Positions 47,705-57,104 of a stretch of DNA of 64,000 bases are shown here, one piece after another. The stretch's first letter is position 1. Every line of letters starts with the position of its first letter. The position numbers and the translations under genes were made by a program. Source of the DNA: Pseudomonadota bacterium (GTDB lineage Bacteria; Pseudomonadota; Alphaproteobacteria; Rhizobiales; Rhizobiaceae); assembly GCA_020161665.1 (NCBI GenBank), contig JAIUPA010000043.1, positions 1 through 64,000 of the forward strand, written 5' to 3'. Under the pieces are notes generated by a model that worked only from the letters and a program-made list of their open reading frames with translations, did not search any database and was not told the DNA's origin.

Positions 47705-48735
47705 CGGATAAGGTGGAGCCAGTCGCCGGAACCCCCGCTTTCTGGTGGGTGAAACCGGGCTGGCCATCCGCCTGCCTCGCGCCGCTCTCCGCACTGTATG
47801 GCTGGATTTCCGGGCGGCGGATGCGTGGCCCTGCCGGGTTTCGCGCGCCCGTTCCGGTGCTGTGCATTGGCAATTTCACCCTGGGCGGCGCGGGCAAGAC
47901 CCCCACAGCCATCGCACTCGCCCGTGCGGCGCGAGATGAAGGCATCAGGATCGGCTTCCTGTCCCGCGGCTATGGCGGCACACTGTCCGGTCCGGCCGTG
48001 GTGGAAGCCGGCAAACACACCGCGAAAGAGGTCGGCGACGAACCGCTGCTTCTGGCGCGCGAAGCGCTCACGGTCATTTCCCGCACCCGCGTGGAAGGGG
48101 CGAGACTCCTGGCCGAAAAGGGCGTCGATCTCATCATCATGGATGATGGTTTCCAGAGCGCCCGTGTCCATGCCGATTTCGCGCTGGTGGTCGTGGATGC
48201 AAGGCGCGGCATCGGCAATGGCCGGGTTTTCCCGGCAGGACCGCTGCGCGCGCCCCTCGAAACCCAGATGAACGCCGCCTCGGCCCTGCTTCTGGTTGGT
48301 GAAGGGCAGGCGGGCGAGGCGTTCGCCAAAAATGTTTCGCGGCCCGTTCACTGCGCCCGGCTGGTGCCAGCGCCAAGTCCGACGGTTGAGGGACAATCCG
48401 TGCTGGCCTTTGCAGGCATTGCCGATCCGGCGAAGTTTCACCGAACCTTGGCGGAAATGGGCGCACAGATCGCGCTGGCCCGCAATTTCGCCGACCACGC
48501 CCAGCTTTCGGATGCGGAGATTGAGGCGCTGTTGGCCGATGCGGATCAGGCGGGACTGAAGCTTGTCACCACGGCCAAGGATGCCGCGCGGCTCATGGGC
48601 CGCCAAGGTGTGGCGTCAAGGCTTCTGGACCGGGTGACGGTGATCGAGGTGGAGATGGCTTTCCAAGACGCCACGGTTCCAACGGCTCTTCTCAAAGCAG
48701 CGCTTGCAGCCGGAAAGCAGCGATTGTCAGCGTGA
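47701..48735 (+). CDS. lpxK: Tetraacyldisaccharide 4'-kinase
   Basis: 344 aa with a membrane-proximal N-terminus (FWWVKPGWPSACLAPLSALY), the P-loop GNFTLGGAGKTPTAIALARA, the LpxK landmark FLSRGYGGTLSGPAVVEAGK, VGDEPLLLAREALTVISRTR, and LIIMDDGFQSARVHADFALV (catalytic Asp). It phosphorylates the 4' position of the lipid A disaccharide. Its ATG overlaps the waaA stop. Its 3' end overlaps the convergent DUF2093 gene by 9 bases. Confidence 0.95.
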   Translation: MTDKVEPVAGTPAFWWVKPGWPSACLAPLSALYGWISGRRMRGPAGFRAPVPVLCIGNFTLGGAGKTPTAIALARAARDEGIRIGFLSRGYGGTLSGPAVVEAGKHTAKEVGDEPLLLAREALTVISRTRVEGARLLAEKGVDLIIMDDGFQSARVHADFALVVVDARRGIGNGRVFPAGPLRAPLETQMNAASALLLVGEGQAGEAFAKNVSRPVHCARLVPAPSPTVEGQSVLAFAGIADPAKFHRTLAEMGAQIALARNFADHAQLSDAEIEALLADADQAGLKLVTTAKDAARLMGRQGVASRLLDRVTVIEVEMAFQDATVPTALLKAALAAGKQRLSA

Positions 48736-48957
48736 CTGGATGGGAAGCGCTCCCGCGCGCTTTTCCGCCTCGAACGAGGCCGGAGCGTCCACATAGGCTT
48801 CCTGCCGGGCCACACTCCAGTAGCGCAGTTCATCGAGCGGAATATGCTGGCCGGTGACGGCGCAAACCACGTACTGCCCATGCGTGACGACCTGAAAATC
48901 GCCGTCGAGGTATTTAACCTTGGCTTCGCGCCCGCCCGCATTGTCAAACTGGTTCAT
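48727..48957 (-). CDS. DUF2093 family protein
   Basis: 76 aa: MNQFDNAGGREAKVKYLDGD, FQVVTHGQYVVCAVTGQHIP, LDELRYWSVARQEAYVDAPA, a good match in length and pattern to DUF2093, a small alphaproteobacterial family of unknown function. The single Cys lies in VCAVTGQHI. ATG 48957 has CAGGAG 8 bases upstream; the frame extends to 49029 but that extension is Arg-rich and without a ribosome site. It overlaps lpxK tail-to-tail and precedes mutL on the opposite side of a short gap. Confidence 0.85.
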   Translation of the reverse strand: MNQFDNAGGREAKVKYLDGDFQVVTHGQYVVCAVTGQHIPLDELRYWSVARQEAYVDAPASFEAEKRAGALPIQSR

Positions 48958-49032
48958 TCTCGGTCTCCTGCCGCGCATCCTTGTCCGCAATAGCGCCCAG
49001 GCGCGATCAAGGCCAGTTCTTTTTCGCATTTC

Positions 49033-50856
49033 CTAGCTTCGCCCGAACAACCGCTCAATGTCGGCGAGCTTCAGTTCGATGAAGGTGGGCCGTCCGTGAT
49101 TGCACTGGCCGGAGCCGGGTGTCGCCTCCATCTGGCGCAACAGCGCATTCATCTCTTCGGCACGAAGCCGCCGCCCCGAGCGCACCGAGCCATGGCAGGC
49201 CATGGTGGCGGCCACGTAATCGAGCTTGCCGGAAAGGGTCGCCGCCGCATCCCATTCGGCAATCTCATCGGCCAACTGGCGCACCAGCCCTGCCGCATCC
49301 GTTTCGCCGAGAAGGGCGGGCGTTTCGCGAATGGCAATTGCGCCTGGACCGAAACGCTCGATGGCAAGGCCCAGCCGGTCAAATTCCGTGGCATGGTCCA
49401 TCAGCCGGTCGCAGTCTTCCTCCGGCAGGTCGACAATTTCGGGGATCAGCAGCGCCTGCGAGGCGATGCGCTTTTCGGCAAGGCCCTTGCGCAACGCCTC
49501 AAACACAAGCCGTTCATGCGCCGCGTGTTGATCGACGATCACCAGCCCGTCGCCGGTCTGCGCCACGATGTAATTGGCGTGGATCTGGGCGCGCGCCGCG
49601 CCCAGCGGAAACTGCTGAGGATCGGAAGCCGCTTCCGAAACCGCATGGTGTTCTGCCCGGTCAATGCGGGCGGATGGTTCGGCAAGCCCTTCGAACCCAT
49701 GCTGGCGGGCCGGGATAGCGGCTGCCGCCGGGCTTGCCGCCTGAGGCATGTCCATGGGACGCCAGGGCGAAGTCTCGGCGTTGAAGCGATGGGCCGGTGC
49801 CGCATGGCGCGGCGAAAAACCGGGCCGGAAGGAGGAGATCATATGGCTCGCCCCGGTCGTGGCCGCCCGGTTGCCGCCCTTGGTCAAAGCCTCGCGGATC
49901 GCCCCGATGATCAGCCCGCGAATGAGGCCCGGATCGCGAAACCGTACGTCCGATTTGGCCGGATGCACGTTGACATCGACCAGCGCCGGATCGAGCGACA
50001 GCGACAGAACCGCAACCGGGTAACGGCCATGCGGAATGGTCTCGGCATAGGCGGCGCGGATCGCCTGCAGGATCAGCTTGTCAGCCACCGGACGCCCGTT
50101 GACGAAGGCATATTGATGCGCGCCATTGCCCCGGTTGAAGGTGGGCACACCGGCATAGCCGGTCAGGGCCACATCCTCGCGCACCGCGTCAATCTCGATG
50201 GCATTGTCGCGGAAATCCGCACCCAGTACCTGCGCCATGCGCGCCAGCCGGTCCTCGCCGGTGGCGGGAAACTCCAGCACTTGCCGGTCGGAACCTGACA
50301 GTACGAAACGGATGGCCGGAAAGGCAATCGCCATGCGCTTGACGATTTCGGTAATCGCCCCGGTCTCGGCCCGCTCGGTCTTCAGGAATTTCAGGCGGGC
50401 GGGTGTGGCAAAGAACAGGTCGCGCACCTCCACCACCGTGCCGGTATTGGCCGGGGCCGGCTTGACGGGCGAGACCTGCCCGCCGGTTACGCTGACAGAC
50501 GCGCCGTCGGCGGCCCCTTGCGCCCGGCTGGTAATCGTCAGCCGCGCCACCGAACCGATGGAGGGCAGGGCCTCACCACGAAACCCGAGTGTACGAATAT
50601 CATCAAGATGCGTATCGATCTTCGAGGTGCAATGGCGCTTGACGGCGAGCGCCAGATCGTCCGCGCTCATGCCGCAGCCATTGTCGGTGATGCGCAACAG
50701 CGCCTTGCCGCCGCCCGCCGTAGCAATCTCGATGCGGGTCGCGCCCGCGTCGATGGCGTTTTCAATCAGTTCCTTGGCCGCACTTGCGGGCCGTTCGATG
50801 ACCTCGCCAGCGGCGATCTGATTGATGAGGGTTTCGGGCAAAAGCTTGATGGACAT
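49033..50856 (-). CDS. mutL: DNA mismatch repair protein MutL with endonuclease motif
   Basis: 607 aa. The GHKL ATPase half has [39 protein letters not shown] and [18 protein letters not shown] Pro/Ala-rich linker (about residues 340-410) leads to a dimerisation domain that carries [14 protein letters not shown], an exact DQHAX2EX4E metal-endonuclease motif, as in organisms without MutH. MutL links MutS mismatch recognition to strand incision. I chose ATG 50856 ([15 protein letters not shown]); ten more in-frame residues upstream lack support. It is divergent from the PAS-receiver gene across 269 bases that hold a CtrA box. Confidence 0.95.
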   Translation of the reverse strand: MSIKLLPETLINQIAAGEVIERPASAAKELIENAIDAGATRIEIATAGGGKALLRITDNGCGMSADDLALAVKRHCTSKIDTHLDDIRTLGFRGEALPSIGSVARLTITSRAQGAADGASVSVTGGQVSPVKPAPANTGTVVEVRDLFFATPARLKFLKTERAETGAITEIVKRMAIAFPAIRFVLSGSDRQVLEFPATGEDRLARMAQVLGADFRDNAIEIDAVREDVALTGYAGVPTFNRGNGAHQYAFVNGRPVADKLILQAIRAAYAETIPHGRYPVAVLSLSLDPALVDVNVHPAKSDVRFRDPGLIRGLIIGAIREALTKGGNRAATTGASHMISSFRPGFSPRHAAPAHRFNAETSPWRPMDMPQAASPAAAAIPARQHGFEGLAEPSARIDRAEHHAVSEAASDPQQFPLGAARAQIHANYIVAQTGDGLVIVDQHAAHERLVFEALRKGLAEKRIASQALLIPEIVDLPEEDCDRLMDHATEFDRLGLAIERFGPGAIAIRETPALLGETDAAGLVRQLADEIAEWDAAATLSGKLDYVAATMACHGSVRSGRRLRAEEMNALLRQMEATPGSGQCNHGRPTFIELKLADIERLFGRS

Positions 50857-50946
50857 GGCGCGACTTTCCCGGATTCGCATGGCCAAGAAAAGGCAGCCGG
50901 ACCGCTACTCGCAGAAAAATCACCCGTTCTCACTTGGTCGGGACCA

Positions 50947-50962
50947 TTAAGGACGCCTTAAC
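50947..50962 (+). promoter_or_regulatory. CtrA-type binding site upstream of the PAS-receiver gene
   Basis: TTAA-GGACGCC-TTAAC is a perfect match to the full CtrA consensus TTAA-N7-TTAAC. A further TTAAC half-site starts at 50968. It lies about 165-180 bases before the start at 51126 and about 90 bases before mutL (50856) in the other direction. Confidence 0.65.
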
Positions 50963-51125
50963 GGTGTTTAACTAAGGTCAATTCAACTGAAATGGTCTTG
51001 TGACCGTCTCCGGACGGTCGTTTGCGCTCAGCCGTTTTCGTCCGGTCAGGGTTGGATGAAATCTCGAAAGGTTCATGGGGAAAATGAAGGGTTCCCGCCC
51101 GGAAGGTTCCCGCAAAGGCGTATGA

Positions 51126-52778
51126 ATGGCGGATTCGACGTCCTCAGACACGGTCATGCAGACGATCATGCTTGATGCAGTGACCGAAGGGCTGGGTGCG
51201 GCCATTTTCGTTTATGATCGCAATGATCTCCTGTGCTACGCCAGCCAGTCTGTCCTCCAGTATTTCCCCGTGCCGCGCGGCATGTTGCAGAATGGAACAC
51301 GCCTTCGCGACTTCCTCGGCGCGGTCTATGACAGCGGCATCCGCTTTGCCATCGGCGCTTCGGCAGACCGCATGGGCGGGCGCGATGGCTGGATTTCCGC
51401 GCAGATCGCCGGGCACTGGAAAGAGCGCAACGACCAGATCGAACGCTTCGGCCAGGATCGCTGGATTCGCTTCATCAAGCGCCGCATGCCGTCGGGCTTT
51501 GGCGTCTGTGTCATCAAGGATGTGAGCGAGGAAAAGAAGCGCGAGGACCAGTGGCGGCTTGATCTCGAGCGCGTGCAATTGACCGAGGAAATCCTCGAAA
51601 CCCTGCCGTTCCCCGTTTCCGTCAAGGACAAGGGCCTGAATTACGCTGCCGTCAACCGCGCCATGAGCAAGCTTTTGGGCCGCGAACCGGAAAAGATCAT
51701 TGGTCGCAACGACCGCGAACTTCTAGCCCCGGAACTGGCCACGATGTTTGAGTTGAGCGACCGGCGTGCGCTCGATAATGGCGGGCTTCTGGCCTATCCC
51801 GAGCAGATCAAGGGCTTTGGCGAAGGCCGCCCCTTCATGACGTACAAGTGGCGCGTCGGTAAACCCGGCCGCAGCTTCCTTGTGACCGTCCCGCAGGACC
51901 TGAAGGCTAACGACTCTGTTGACCTTCGCGGCCTCACCATCATGGGCGCAGGCGCCAACGCCGCCGCCGGTCAGGCCTACGCCACCGATCAGGCTTGCTC
52001 GGGCGAACGCGTGCTGCTCGTCACCGGCAATCCGGTGCTTGAAAAGCAGGCCCTGGAAACCCTGTCCCATCTGGGCTTTGACAGTTGCGCCGTGCATGAC
52101 GAGACGGAACTGGAAGCTTTCCTCACCATGGCGATAGAATCCGGCATCCATGTCGATCTGATCGTCGTGGATAGCCAGATGGAAGTGGTCTGCCTTGAAC
52201 TGGCCGACCGTTTCGGGGTGATGAGCCTGCCGCTCGATGCCTATCAGATCGCCAATCAGCTGGCCGTGGCCGTTGCCCATGCGCTGAACAGCGTCGGCAA
52301 TGATTACACCACATCAAACACATCGCGCGGCGAAGTGGTCGAGCTCGCCTTGCCGTCAGCCGGTGAATGGCAGCATGAAGGGCTGGATGTTCTGGTGGCC
52401 GAGGACAATGAGGTCAACCAGATCGTCCTGTCCCAGATCATGGAATCGCTCGGCTATGTCTACGCGATTGCCGGAACCGGGGCCGAGACGCTCCATCTCT
52501 GGCAGGAAAAACACCCGCGCGTCATTCTTCTCGATACGACCCTTCCGGATATGAGCGGTGAGGATGTGATCCGCGAAATCCGCTTCCATGAACAGGCCGG
52601 TCAGACCCGCGTTCCGGTGATTGGCGTTCTGGCCCGCGCCATGGAGGGCGACCGCGAAGCCTGCCGTCATGCGGGCATGGACGACACGCTCCTGAAGCCC
52701 TTGAGCCCCGATATGGTGGGCAACGCCATCCGCCGCTTCTTAAGCGATGCACAGGCCGTTCAGGTCAAAGGCCAATAA
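51126..52778 (+). CDS. PAS-PAS protein with two C-terminal receiver-like domains and no kinase
   Basis: 550 aa, cytosolic. An N-terminal PAS-like region (GLGAAIFVYDRNDLLCYASQ, ending VIKDVSEEKKREDQ) and a second one (ILETLPFPVSVKDKGLNYAA) sense a signal. Residues about 293-390 look like a degenerate receiver (RVLLVTGNPVLEKQALETLS, LIVVDSQMEV). The last about 125 residues form a better one: VLVAEDNEVNQIVLSQIMES, phosphoacceptor Asp in ILLDTTLPDMSGEDV, and LLKPLSPDM with its Lys. The conserved Thr/Ser of the receiver switch is Leu (VIGVLARAMEGD). No HisKA or HATPase domain is present, so a separate kinase or phosphotransferase must act on it. The CtrA box upstream hints at cell-cycle control. 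Confidence 0.85.
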   Translation: MADSTSSDTVMQTIMLDAVTEGLGAAIFVYDRNDLLCYASQSVLQYFPVPRGMLQNGTRLRDFLGAVYDSGIRFAIGASADRMGGRDGWISAQIAGHWKERNDQIERFGQDRWIRFIKRRMPSGFGVCVIKDVSEEKKREDQWRLDLERVQLTEEILETLPFPVSVKDKGLNYAAVNRAMSKLLGREPEKIIGRNDRELLAPELATMFELSDRRALDNGGLLAYPEQIKGFGEGRPFMTYKWRVGKPGRSFLVTVPQDLKANDSVDLRGLTIMGAGANAAAGQAYATDQACSGERVLLVTGNPVLEKQALETLSHLGFDSCAVHDETELEAFLTMAIESGIHVDLIVVDSQMEVVCLELADRFGVMSLPLDAYQIANQLAVAVAHALNSVGNDYTTSNTSRGEVVELALPSAGEWQHEGLDVLVAEDNEVNQIVLSQIMESLGYVYAIAGTGAETLHLWQEKHPRVILLDTTLPDMSGEDVIREIRFHEQAGQTRVPVIGVLARAMEGDREACRHAGMDDTLLKPLSPDMVGNAIRRFLSDAQAVQVKGQ

Positions 52779-52801
52779 GCATCGCCATCCCGTGATCGAA
52801 C

Positions 52802-52823
52802 ACGTCTTCAGATGAAGACGTTT
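52802..52823 (+). terminator. Hairpin after the PAS-receiver gene
   Basis: ACGTCTTCA-GA-TGAAGACGT with a short TTT makes a perfect 9-bp stem 23 bases after the stop. A near-identical 20-base copy lies at 52969-52988, where it overlaps the last codons of kup. Confidence 0.65.
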
Positions 52824-52849
52824 GAGGCTGGCGAGAACCCCCGATCCAC

Positions 52850-52966
52850 ACTCTTCCGTCATCCTCGGGCTTGACCCGAGGATCCATGATTTCATTGGGT
52901 GATGGATGGTCGGGTCAAGCCCGACCATGACGAAAAGAGAGGTTGTCGACCTTTGTCAGAAGTCCG
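52850..52966 (+). repeat. RIME-like twin-palindrome element, copy D
   Basis: ATCCTCGGG-CTTGA-CCCGAGGAT (about 52861-52883) and ATGGTCGGG-TCAAG-CCCGACCAT (about 52906-52928) reproduce copy B almost exactly. Similarity continues past the second palindrome into GACCTTTGTCAGAAGTC. It sits between two direct copies of the hairpin described at 52802 and fills the space between the convergent PAS-receiver and kup genes. Confidence 0.82.
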
Positions 52967-52974
52967 GCATGTCT

Positions 52975-54879
52975 TCAGATGAAGACGTGCGTTCCCATTT
53001 CCACAACACGGTTAGCCGGCAGGCGGAAGTAATCCGAAGGGTCGGCCGCCGTTTCGGCCAGCGCGATGAACAGCGTGCTTTGCCAGCCGGGCATGGCCGA
53101 TTTCGGGTCCTGCACCAGCTTGCGCCGTCCCAGATAGAACGAGGTGGACATGATGTCGAACTTCAGCCCGCTCTTGCGCAATTGCCCGAGCGCCTGCGAG
53201 ATGTTCTGCGTTTCCATGTAGCCGAAGCGCAGCTCCACACGGCTGAACCGTTCCGAAATCTTGGCAATCACGTAAGGCGGCTCGTTGCCGATGCGCGGCA
53301 CGTTGAGCGCCCTGACCGTCAGGATAATGTTTTGCGAATGCAGGACGTGATTGTGCTTGATGTTATGCAGCAGGGCCGCCGGCGCATAATCCGGGTCCGA
53401 CGTCAGGAAGATGGCCGTGCCGGGGATCTGTGTCGGCGCGTGCGAACTGGGCTTCTCGATGGAGGTGGCGAACGCCTCCATCGGCACGTCGGTGCGCCGT
53501 GTCTTGGCGAGCAGAATGGAAGTGCCGCGCTGCCACGTCCACATGATGACGGTAAAGCCGGCGGCAAAGAGAACCGGAATATAGCCGCCATCGTGGATCT
53601 TGAAGAGGTTCGCGCCGAGGAACACCATTTCCAGAACGATGAAGGGCGAAAGCGCCAGAAGCGTCAGGAAACGCGGCCAGCGCCAGACCGAGCGCAGGAA
53701 CTCGAAGAACATGATGGTCGTCACCACCATGGCGCCCGTCACCGAGATGCCATAGGCAGTCGCGAGCTTTTCCGAGCTGCCGAAACTCATCACCAGTGCC
53801 ACAACGCCGACCAGAAGCAGCGTGTTGACGGCAGGCAGGAAGATCTGCCCCGTATTGGTTTCAGACGTGAAGAGGATCGTCATGCGCGGCAGGAAGCCCA
53901 GGTGGATCGCCTGGCTTACCAGCGAGAAGGCCCCGGTGATCACCGCCTGGCTGGCGATGATGGTGGCAATCGTTGCCAGCAGCACGACCGGCAGCAGGCT
54001 CCATTCCGGGAACATCAGGAAGAACGGGTCGGACATGTGTTCGGGCTGGTGCAGCACCATGGCACCTTGCCCGAGATAGTTCAGTGTCAGCGCCGGAAAA
54101 ACGAGGATGAACCAGGCGATCTGGATCGGCTTGCGTCCGAAATGGCCAAGGTCCGCATAAAGCGCCTCCGCCCCGGTCACGGTCAGGAACACCGCGCCCA
54201 GAACGATGATGCCGAGCCAGCCTTCCTCAAGCAGGAAGCTGACCGCATGGACCGGATTGAAAGCATTGAGAATGCCGTAATCGTCGGAAATATGGATGAT
54301 CCCGCCCCAGGCCATCACGATGAACCACAGCGCCGTGATCGGTCCGAAGACGAAGGAGATGGCGCCGGTCCCGCGCGACTGGACGAGAAACAGCCCGACC
54401 AGAATGGCGAGCGTGATCGGCAGGATGTAATCGCCAAAGGTCGGGTAAACGAGCTTGAGACCCTCCACCGCCGAAAGCACGGAGAGGGCGGGGGTGATCA
54501 TGGCGTCACCCAGAAACAGCGCGGCACCGATCAGGCCGAGAACCATCAAAACAGCGGCGTGCGGCGCATGCTTCTTCTTCAGAAGGGCCAGCAGCGACAG
54601 CGTGCCGCCTTCGCCATTGTTGTCGGCGCGCAGCAGGAAAAGCACGTATTTGATCGTCACGATCACGATCAGTGTCCAGATGATCAGCGAGGTCAGGCTG
54701 ATGATTTCCTCGCGCACCAGACCGTCGTGGGAGATCGGCTTCAGCGCTTCACGAAAGGCGTAAAGCGGGCTGGTGCCGATGTCGCCGTAAACGATACCGA
54801 TCGAACCCAGCGTGGCGGCGGCAAGGCCGCGCATGCTGTTGGAACCGTGGTTCGGGTGTTGTTCAACTTCAGGATTCAT
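52975..54879 (-). CDS. kup: KUP-family potassium uptake protein
   Basis: 634 aa. The hallmark [20 protein letters not shown] begins the first helix; [20 protein letters not shown] and [20 protein letters not shown] are further KUP landmarks. About twelve hydrophobic helices are followed by a cytosolic C-terminal domain (from [20 protein letters not shown]). Kup imports K+ with protons. ATG 54879 ([12 protein letters not shown]) is preferred; GTG 54888 would start 6 bases after the corA stop. It follows corA on the same strand, making a corA-kup cation-transport pair. The stop codon lies inside a hairpin duplicated on the far side of a RIME-like element. Confidence 0.94.
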   Translation of the reverse strand: MNPEVEQHPNHGSNSMRGLAAATLGSIGIVYGDIGTSPLYAFREALKPISHDGLVREEIISLTSLIIWTLIVIVTIKYVLFLLRADNNGEGGTLSLLALLKKKHAPHAAVLMVLGLIGAALFLGDAMITPALSVLSAVEGLKLVYPTFGDYILPITLAILVGLFLVQSRGTGAISFVFGPITALWFIVMAWGGIIHISDDYGILNAFNPVHAVSFLLEEGWLGIIVLGAVFLTVTGAEALYADLGHFGRKPIQIAWFILVFPALTLNYLGQGAMVLHQPEHMSDPFFLMFPEWSLLPVVLLATIATIIASQAVITGAFSLVSQAIHLGFLPRMTILFTSETNTGQIFLPAVNTLLLVGVVALVMSFGSSEKLATAYGISVTGAMVVTTIMFFEFLRSVWRWPRFLTLLALSPFIVLEMVFLGANLFKIHDGGYIPVLFAAGFTVIMWTWQRGTSILLAKTRRTDVPMEAFATSIEKPSSHAPTQIPGTAIFLTSDPDYAPAALLHNIKHNHVLHSQNIILTVRALNVPRIGNEPPYVIAKISERFSRVELRFGYMETQNISQALGQLRKSGLKFDIMSTSFYLGRRKLVQDPKSAMPGWQSTLFIALAETAADPSDYFRLPANRVVEMGTHVFI

Positions 54880-54894
54880 GGGGTCCACAGGCTC

Positions 54895-55872
54895 TTAGAG
54901 CCAGCCTTTCCAGCGAAAGACATAGAAGGGAACGATTGCCGAGACGAGCATCAGGGCAAGGGCAAGAGGATAGCCGAAATGCAGGTTGAGCTCCGGCATG
55001 AACTGGAAATTCATGCCGTAGATCGAGGCCACCAGCGTCGGCGGCAGGAAGACCACCGAGGCAATGGAGAAAATCTTGATGATCGCGTTCTGCTCGACAT
55101 TGATGAGGCCGAGCGAGGCATCCAGCAGAAAGCTGATATTGGTGCCAAGGAAGGCCGCATGTTCGGAAAGACTGTGCACATCGCGCGCCACGGTCTGGCA
55201 AAGCTCATGCGCCTCGGCATCCTTTTGCAGGGCAGGGCGGCCCGAAAGATAACCGAGCAGACGTGAAAGCGACATCAGGCTGTCGCGTACCTTGGAGACC
55301 ATGCGGTGATGGGTTGCCACATCCATCAGCCGGTCTTCCAGATAGCGCGGCGGGCGGCGCTTGCCGCGGCTGCCTTCGCCGAAGACCTGCGTTGAAAGCA
55401 TGTCCATCTTCTGAACGGTCTGCTCCAGAATCTCGGCCGTGCGGTCGGAAATCGTTTCCAGAAGCCGGGCGAGCATCATCGTTCCGTTCCGGCTTTCCTC
55501 CGGCTGGCGCTGCAAGGCGGCCACGAACAGGCGGAAGGCGCGCGGATCGCCATAGCGGATGGTGATCAGCCGGTTGCCGGTCAGGATGAAGGAAATGTCG
55601 GTGATTTCCGGCGTATCCGTGTCGGATTTCCACACCAGAGACGCGGTCATATAGGTCGTGCCGTTCTCCGAATAGAGCCGGCTCGACGGTTCGATGTCCT
55701 TCAGGTCGTCGCGCGTCGGCAGTGAAATGCCCAGCAACTGCTCCAGATAGGTCTCTTCTTCGTGGCTGGGACACAGAAGATCGATCCAGCTGATATCAGC
55801 GGGAAGCGACGACAGGGGATTTTCGGGGGATAGCCGCACCGCGGCACTATTCATGCCGTAAGCATCGATCAA
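54895..55872 (-). CDS. corA: CorA-family Mg2+ (divalent cation) channel
   Basis: 325 aa: a large cytosolic N-terminal funnel domain (ISWIDLLCPSHEEETYLEQL, ITDISFILTGNRLITIRYGD), a long helix region (RTAEILEQTVQKMDMLSTQV, HHRMVSKVRDSLMSLSRLLG), then two C-terminal helices around the universal selectivity motif in LVASIYGMNFQFMPEL. The tail ends FYVFRWKGWL. CorA pentamers conduct Mg2+, Co2+ or Ni2+ into the cytoplasm. It is first in a corA-kup pair, with a TTAA-N7-TTAA string 75 bases upstream that I consider more likely part of the mrp terminator hairpin. Confidence 0.94.
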   Translation of the reverse strand: MIDAYGMNSAAVRLSPENPLSSLPADISWIDLLCPSHEEETYLEQLLGISLPTRDDLKDIEPSSRLYSENGTTYMTASLVWKSDTDTPEITDISFILTGNRLITIRYGDPRAFRLFVAALQRQPEESRNGTMMLARLLETISDRTAEILEQTVQKMDMLSTQVFGEGSRGKRRPPRYLEDRLMDVATHHRMVSKVRDSLMSLSRLLGYLSGRPALQKDAEAHELCQTVARDVHSLSEHAAFLGTNISFLLDASLGLINVEQNAIIKIFSIASVVFLPPTLVASIYGMNFQFMPELNLHFGYPLALALMLVSAIVPFYVFRWKGWL

Positions 55873-55936
55873 GCGATTACATAGCTCCGCTGCCGCTCAG
55901 ACGGCTGCTGTATTAAGGCTTTTCCGTGGCAACGGG

Positions 55937-55970
55937 AAGCCCCTCCTTAAGAATAGGTTAAGAAGGGCTT
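55937..55970 (-). terminator. Hairpin after mrp
   Basis: AAGCCC...GGGCTT encloses a second stem CTTAA/TTAAG, 4 bases past the mrp stop. No T run is present. The inner stem creates a TTAA-N7-TTAA string at 55947-55961 that could be misread as a CtrA box. Confidence 0.45.
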
Positions 55971-55973
55971 GCC

Positions 55974-57104
55974 CTATTCGAAAACGATGCTGGGGGCGCT
56001 CGGCAGTACCGAACCACCCAACGAGGCTGAAACCCGCTCGGCAATCGAGCGGTAGGTTTTGGCCTGCTCGCTCTCCGGCGCATCGACGACAACCGGGCGG
56101 CCAAGGTCCGACAATTCGCGGATCGTCATGGTCAGCGGAACCTCGCCCAGGAAGGGCACGCCAATCCGCTCGGCTTCCGCCTTCGCACCGCCATGGCCGA
56201 AAATGTCGTAGCGATTGCCGGTATCCGGCGCGATGAAATAGCTCATGTTTTCGACGATGCCGAGCACGGGGATCTGCACCTTGTTGAACATGGTGATGGC
56301 CTTGCGGGCATCAATCAGCGCCAGATCCTGCGGCGTGGACACCACGACAGCACCCGCCAGCGGCACCTGCTGCGCCATGGTCAGCTGCACATCGCCGGTG
56401 CCCGGCGGCATGTCGACCACCAGCACGTCGAGATCGCCCCAGGCCACTTCGCGCAGCATCTGCAGAAGGGCGGACTGCACCATCGGGCCGCGCCAGATCA
56501 TCGCCGCGCTCTCATCAACAAGGAAGCCCATCGACATGACCTTGATGCCATAATTTTCCATCGGCACGATGATGCGATTGTCGATCTGCTGCGGGCGACC
56601 GGAAATGCCCATAAGGCGCGGCAGCGACGGGCCGTAAATATCCGCGTCGAGCAGGCCAACCTTCAGGCCATTGGCCTTGAGCGCCAGCGCCAGATTGACC
56701 GACGTGGTGGATTTACCGACGCCGCCCTTGCCAGACGCCACGGCAATGATCGTCTTGATGCCGGGAATGCCGGGCTTGGACGTTTGCGCCGGAACCGCTT
56801 GCGGAGCAGCCGGGGCGGCTTTGGCGGCGGCGGGGCGATCCGAAGGGGCGGCCTTGCGATCAGCCGTCAGCGCCACGACCGCGCCACGCACGCCGGGCAG
56901 GCCCTTCACGATCTTTTCCGCCGAAGCCCGCAGCGGCTCCAGTTCGCGTGCCCGTTCCGCCGGGACGGTAATCGAGAAATAGACCTTGCCATCGGAAATG
57001 AAGACATCGGACACCAGACCGCTGGCGACAATATCCTTGCCGACGCCGGGTACGGAAAGGCTCGAAAGGGCCTTCAGGACATCATTGCTGGTAATCGTTG
57101 CCAT
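55974..57104 (-). CDS. Mrp/ApbC/NBP35-family Fe-S cluster carrier ATPase, without the CxxC motif
   Basis: 376 aa: an N-terminal MIP18/DUF59 domain (DVLKALSSLSVPGVGKDIVA), an Ala/Pro/Lys linker, and the deviant Walker A P-loop ATPase (IAVASGKGGVGKSTTSVNLA, about residue 118), with DADIYGPSLPRLMGI and DMPPGTGDVQLTMAQQVPLA. At the position where many Mrp proteins have CPHC, this one reads YFIAPDTGNRYDIFG, so the cluster-bridging CxxC is absent. The same replacement is, to my knowledge, common in Rhizobiales. The protein probably delivers or scaffolds Fe-S clusters, or has diverged. It is monocistronic. Confidence 0.92.
   Translation of the reverse strand: MATITSNDVLKALSSLSVPGVGKDIVASGLVSDVFISDGKVYFSITVPAERARELEPLRASAEKIVKGLPGVRGAVVALTADRKAAPSDRPAAAKAAPAAPQAVPAQTSKPGIPGIKTIIAVASGKGGVGKSTTSVNLALALKANGLKVGLLDADIYGPSLPRLMGISGRPQQIDNRIIVPMENYGIKVMSMGFLVDESAAMIWRGPMVQSALLQMLREVAWGDLDVLVVDMPPGTGDVQLTMAQQVPLAGAVVVSTPQDLALIDARKAITMFNKVQIPVLGIVENMSYFIAPDTGNRYDIFGHGGAKAEAERIGVPFLGEVPLTMTIRELSDLGRPVVVDAPESEQAKTYRSIAERVSASLGGSVLPSAPSIVFE

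Noticed and set aside
55947-55961. TTAA-N7-TTAA string as a CtrA site for corA-kup
   Set aside because: It is formed by the two arms of the mrp hairpin (CTTAA/TTAAG) and lacks the final C; the hairpin explains it more simply.
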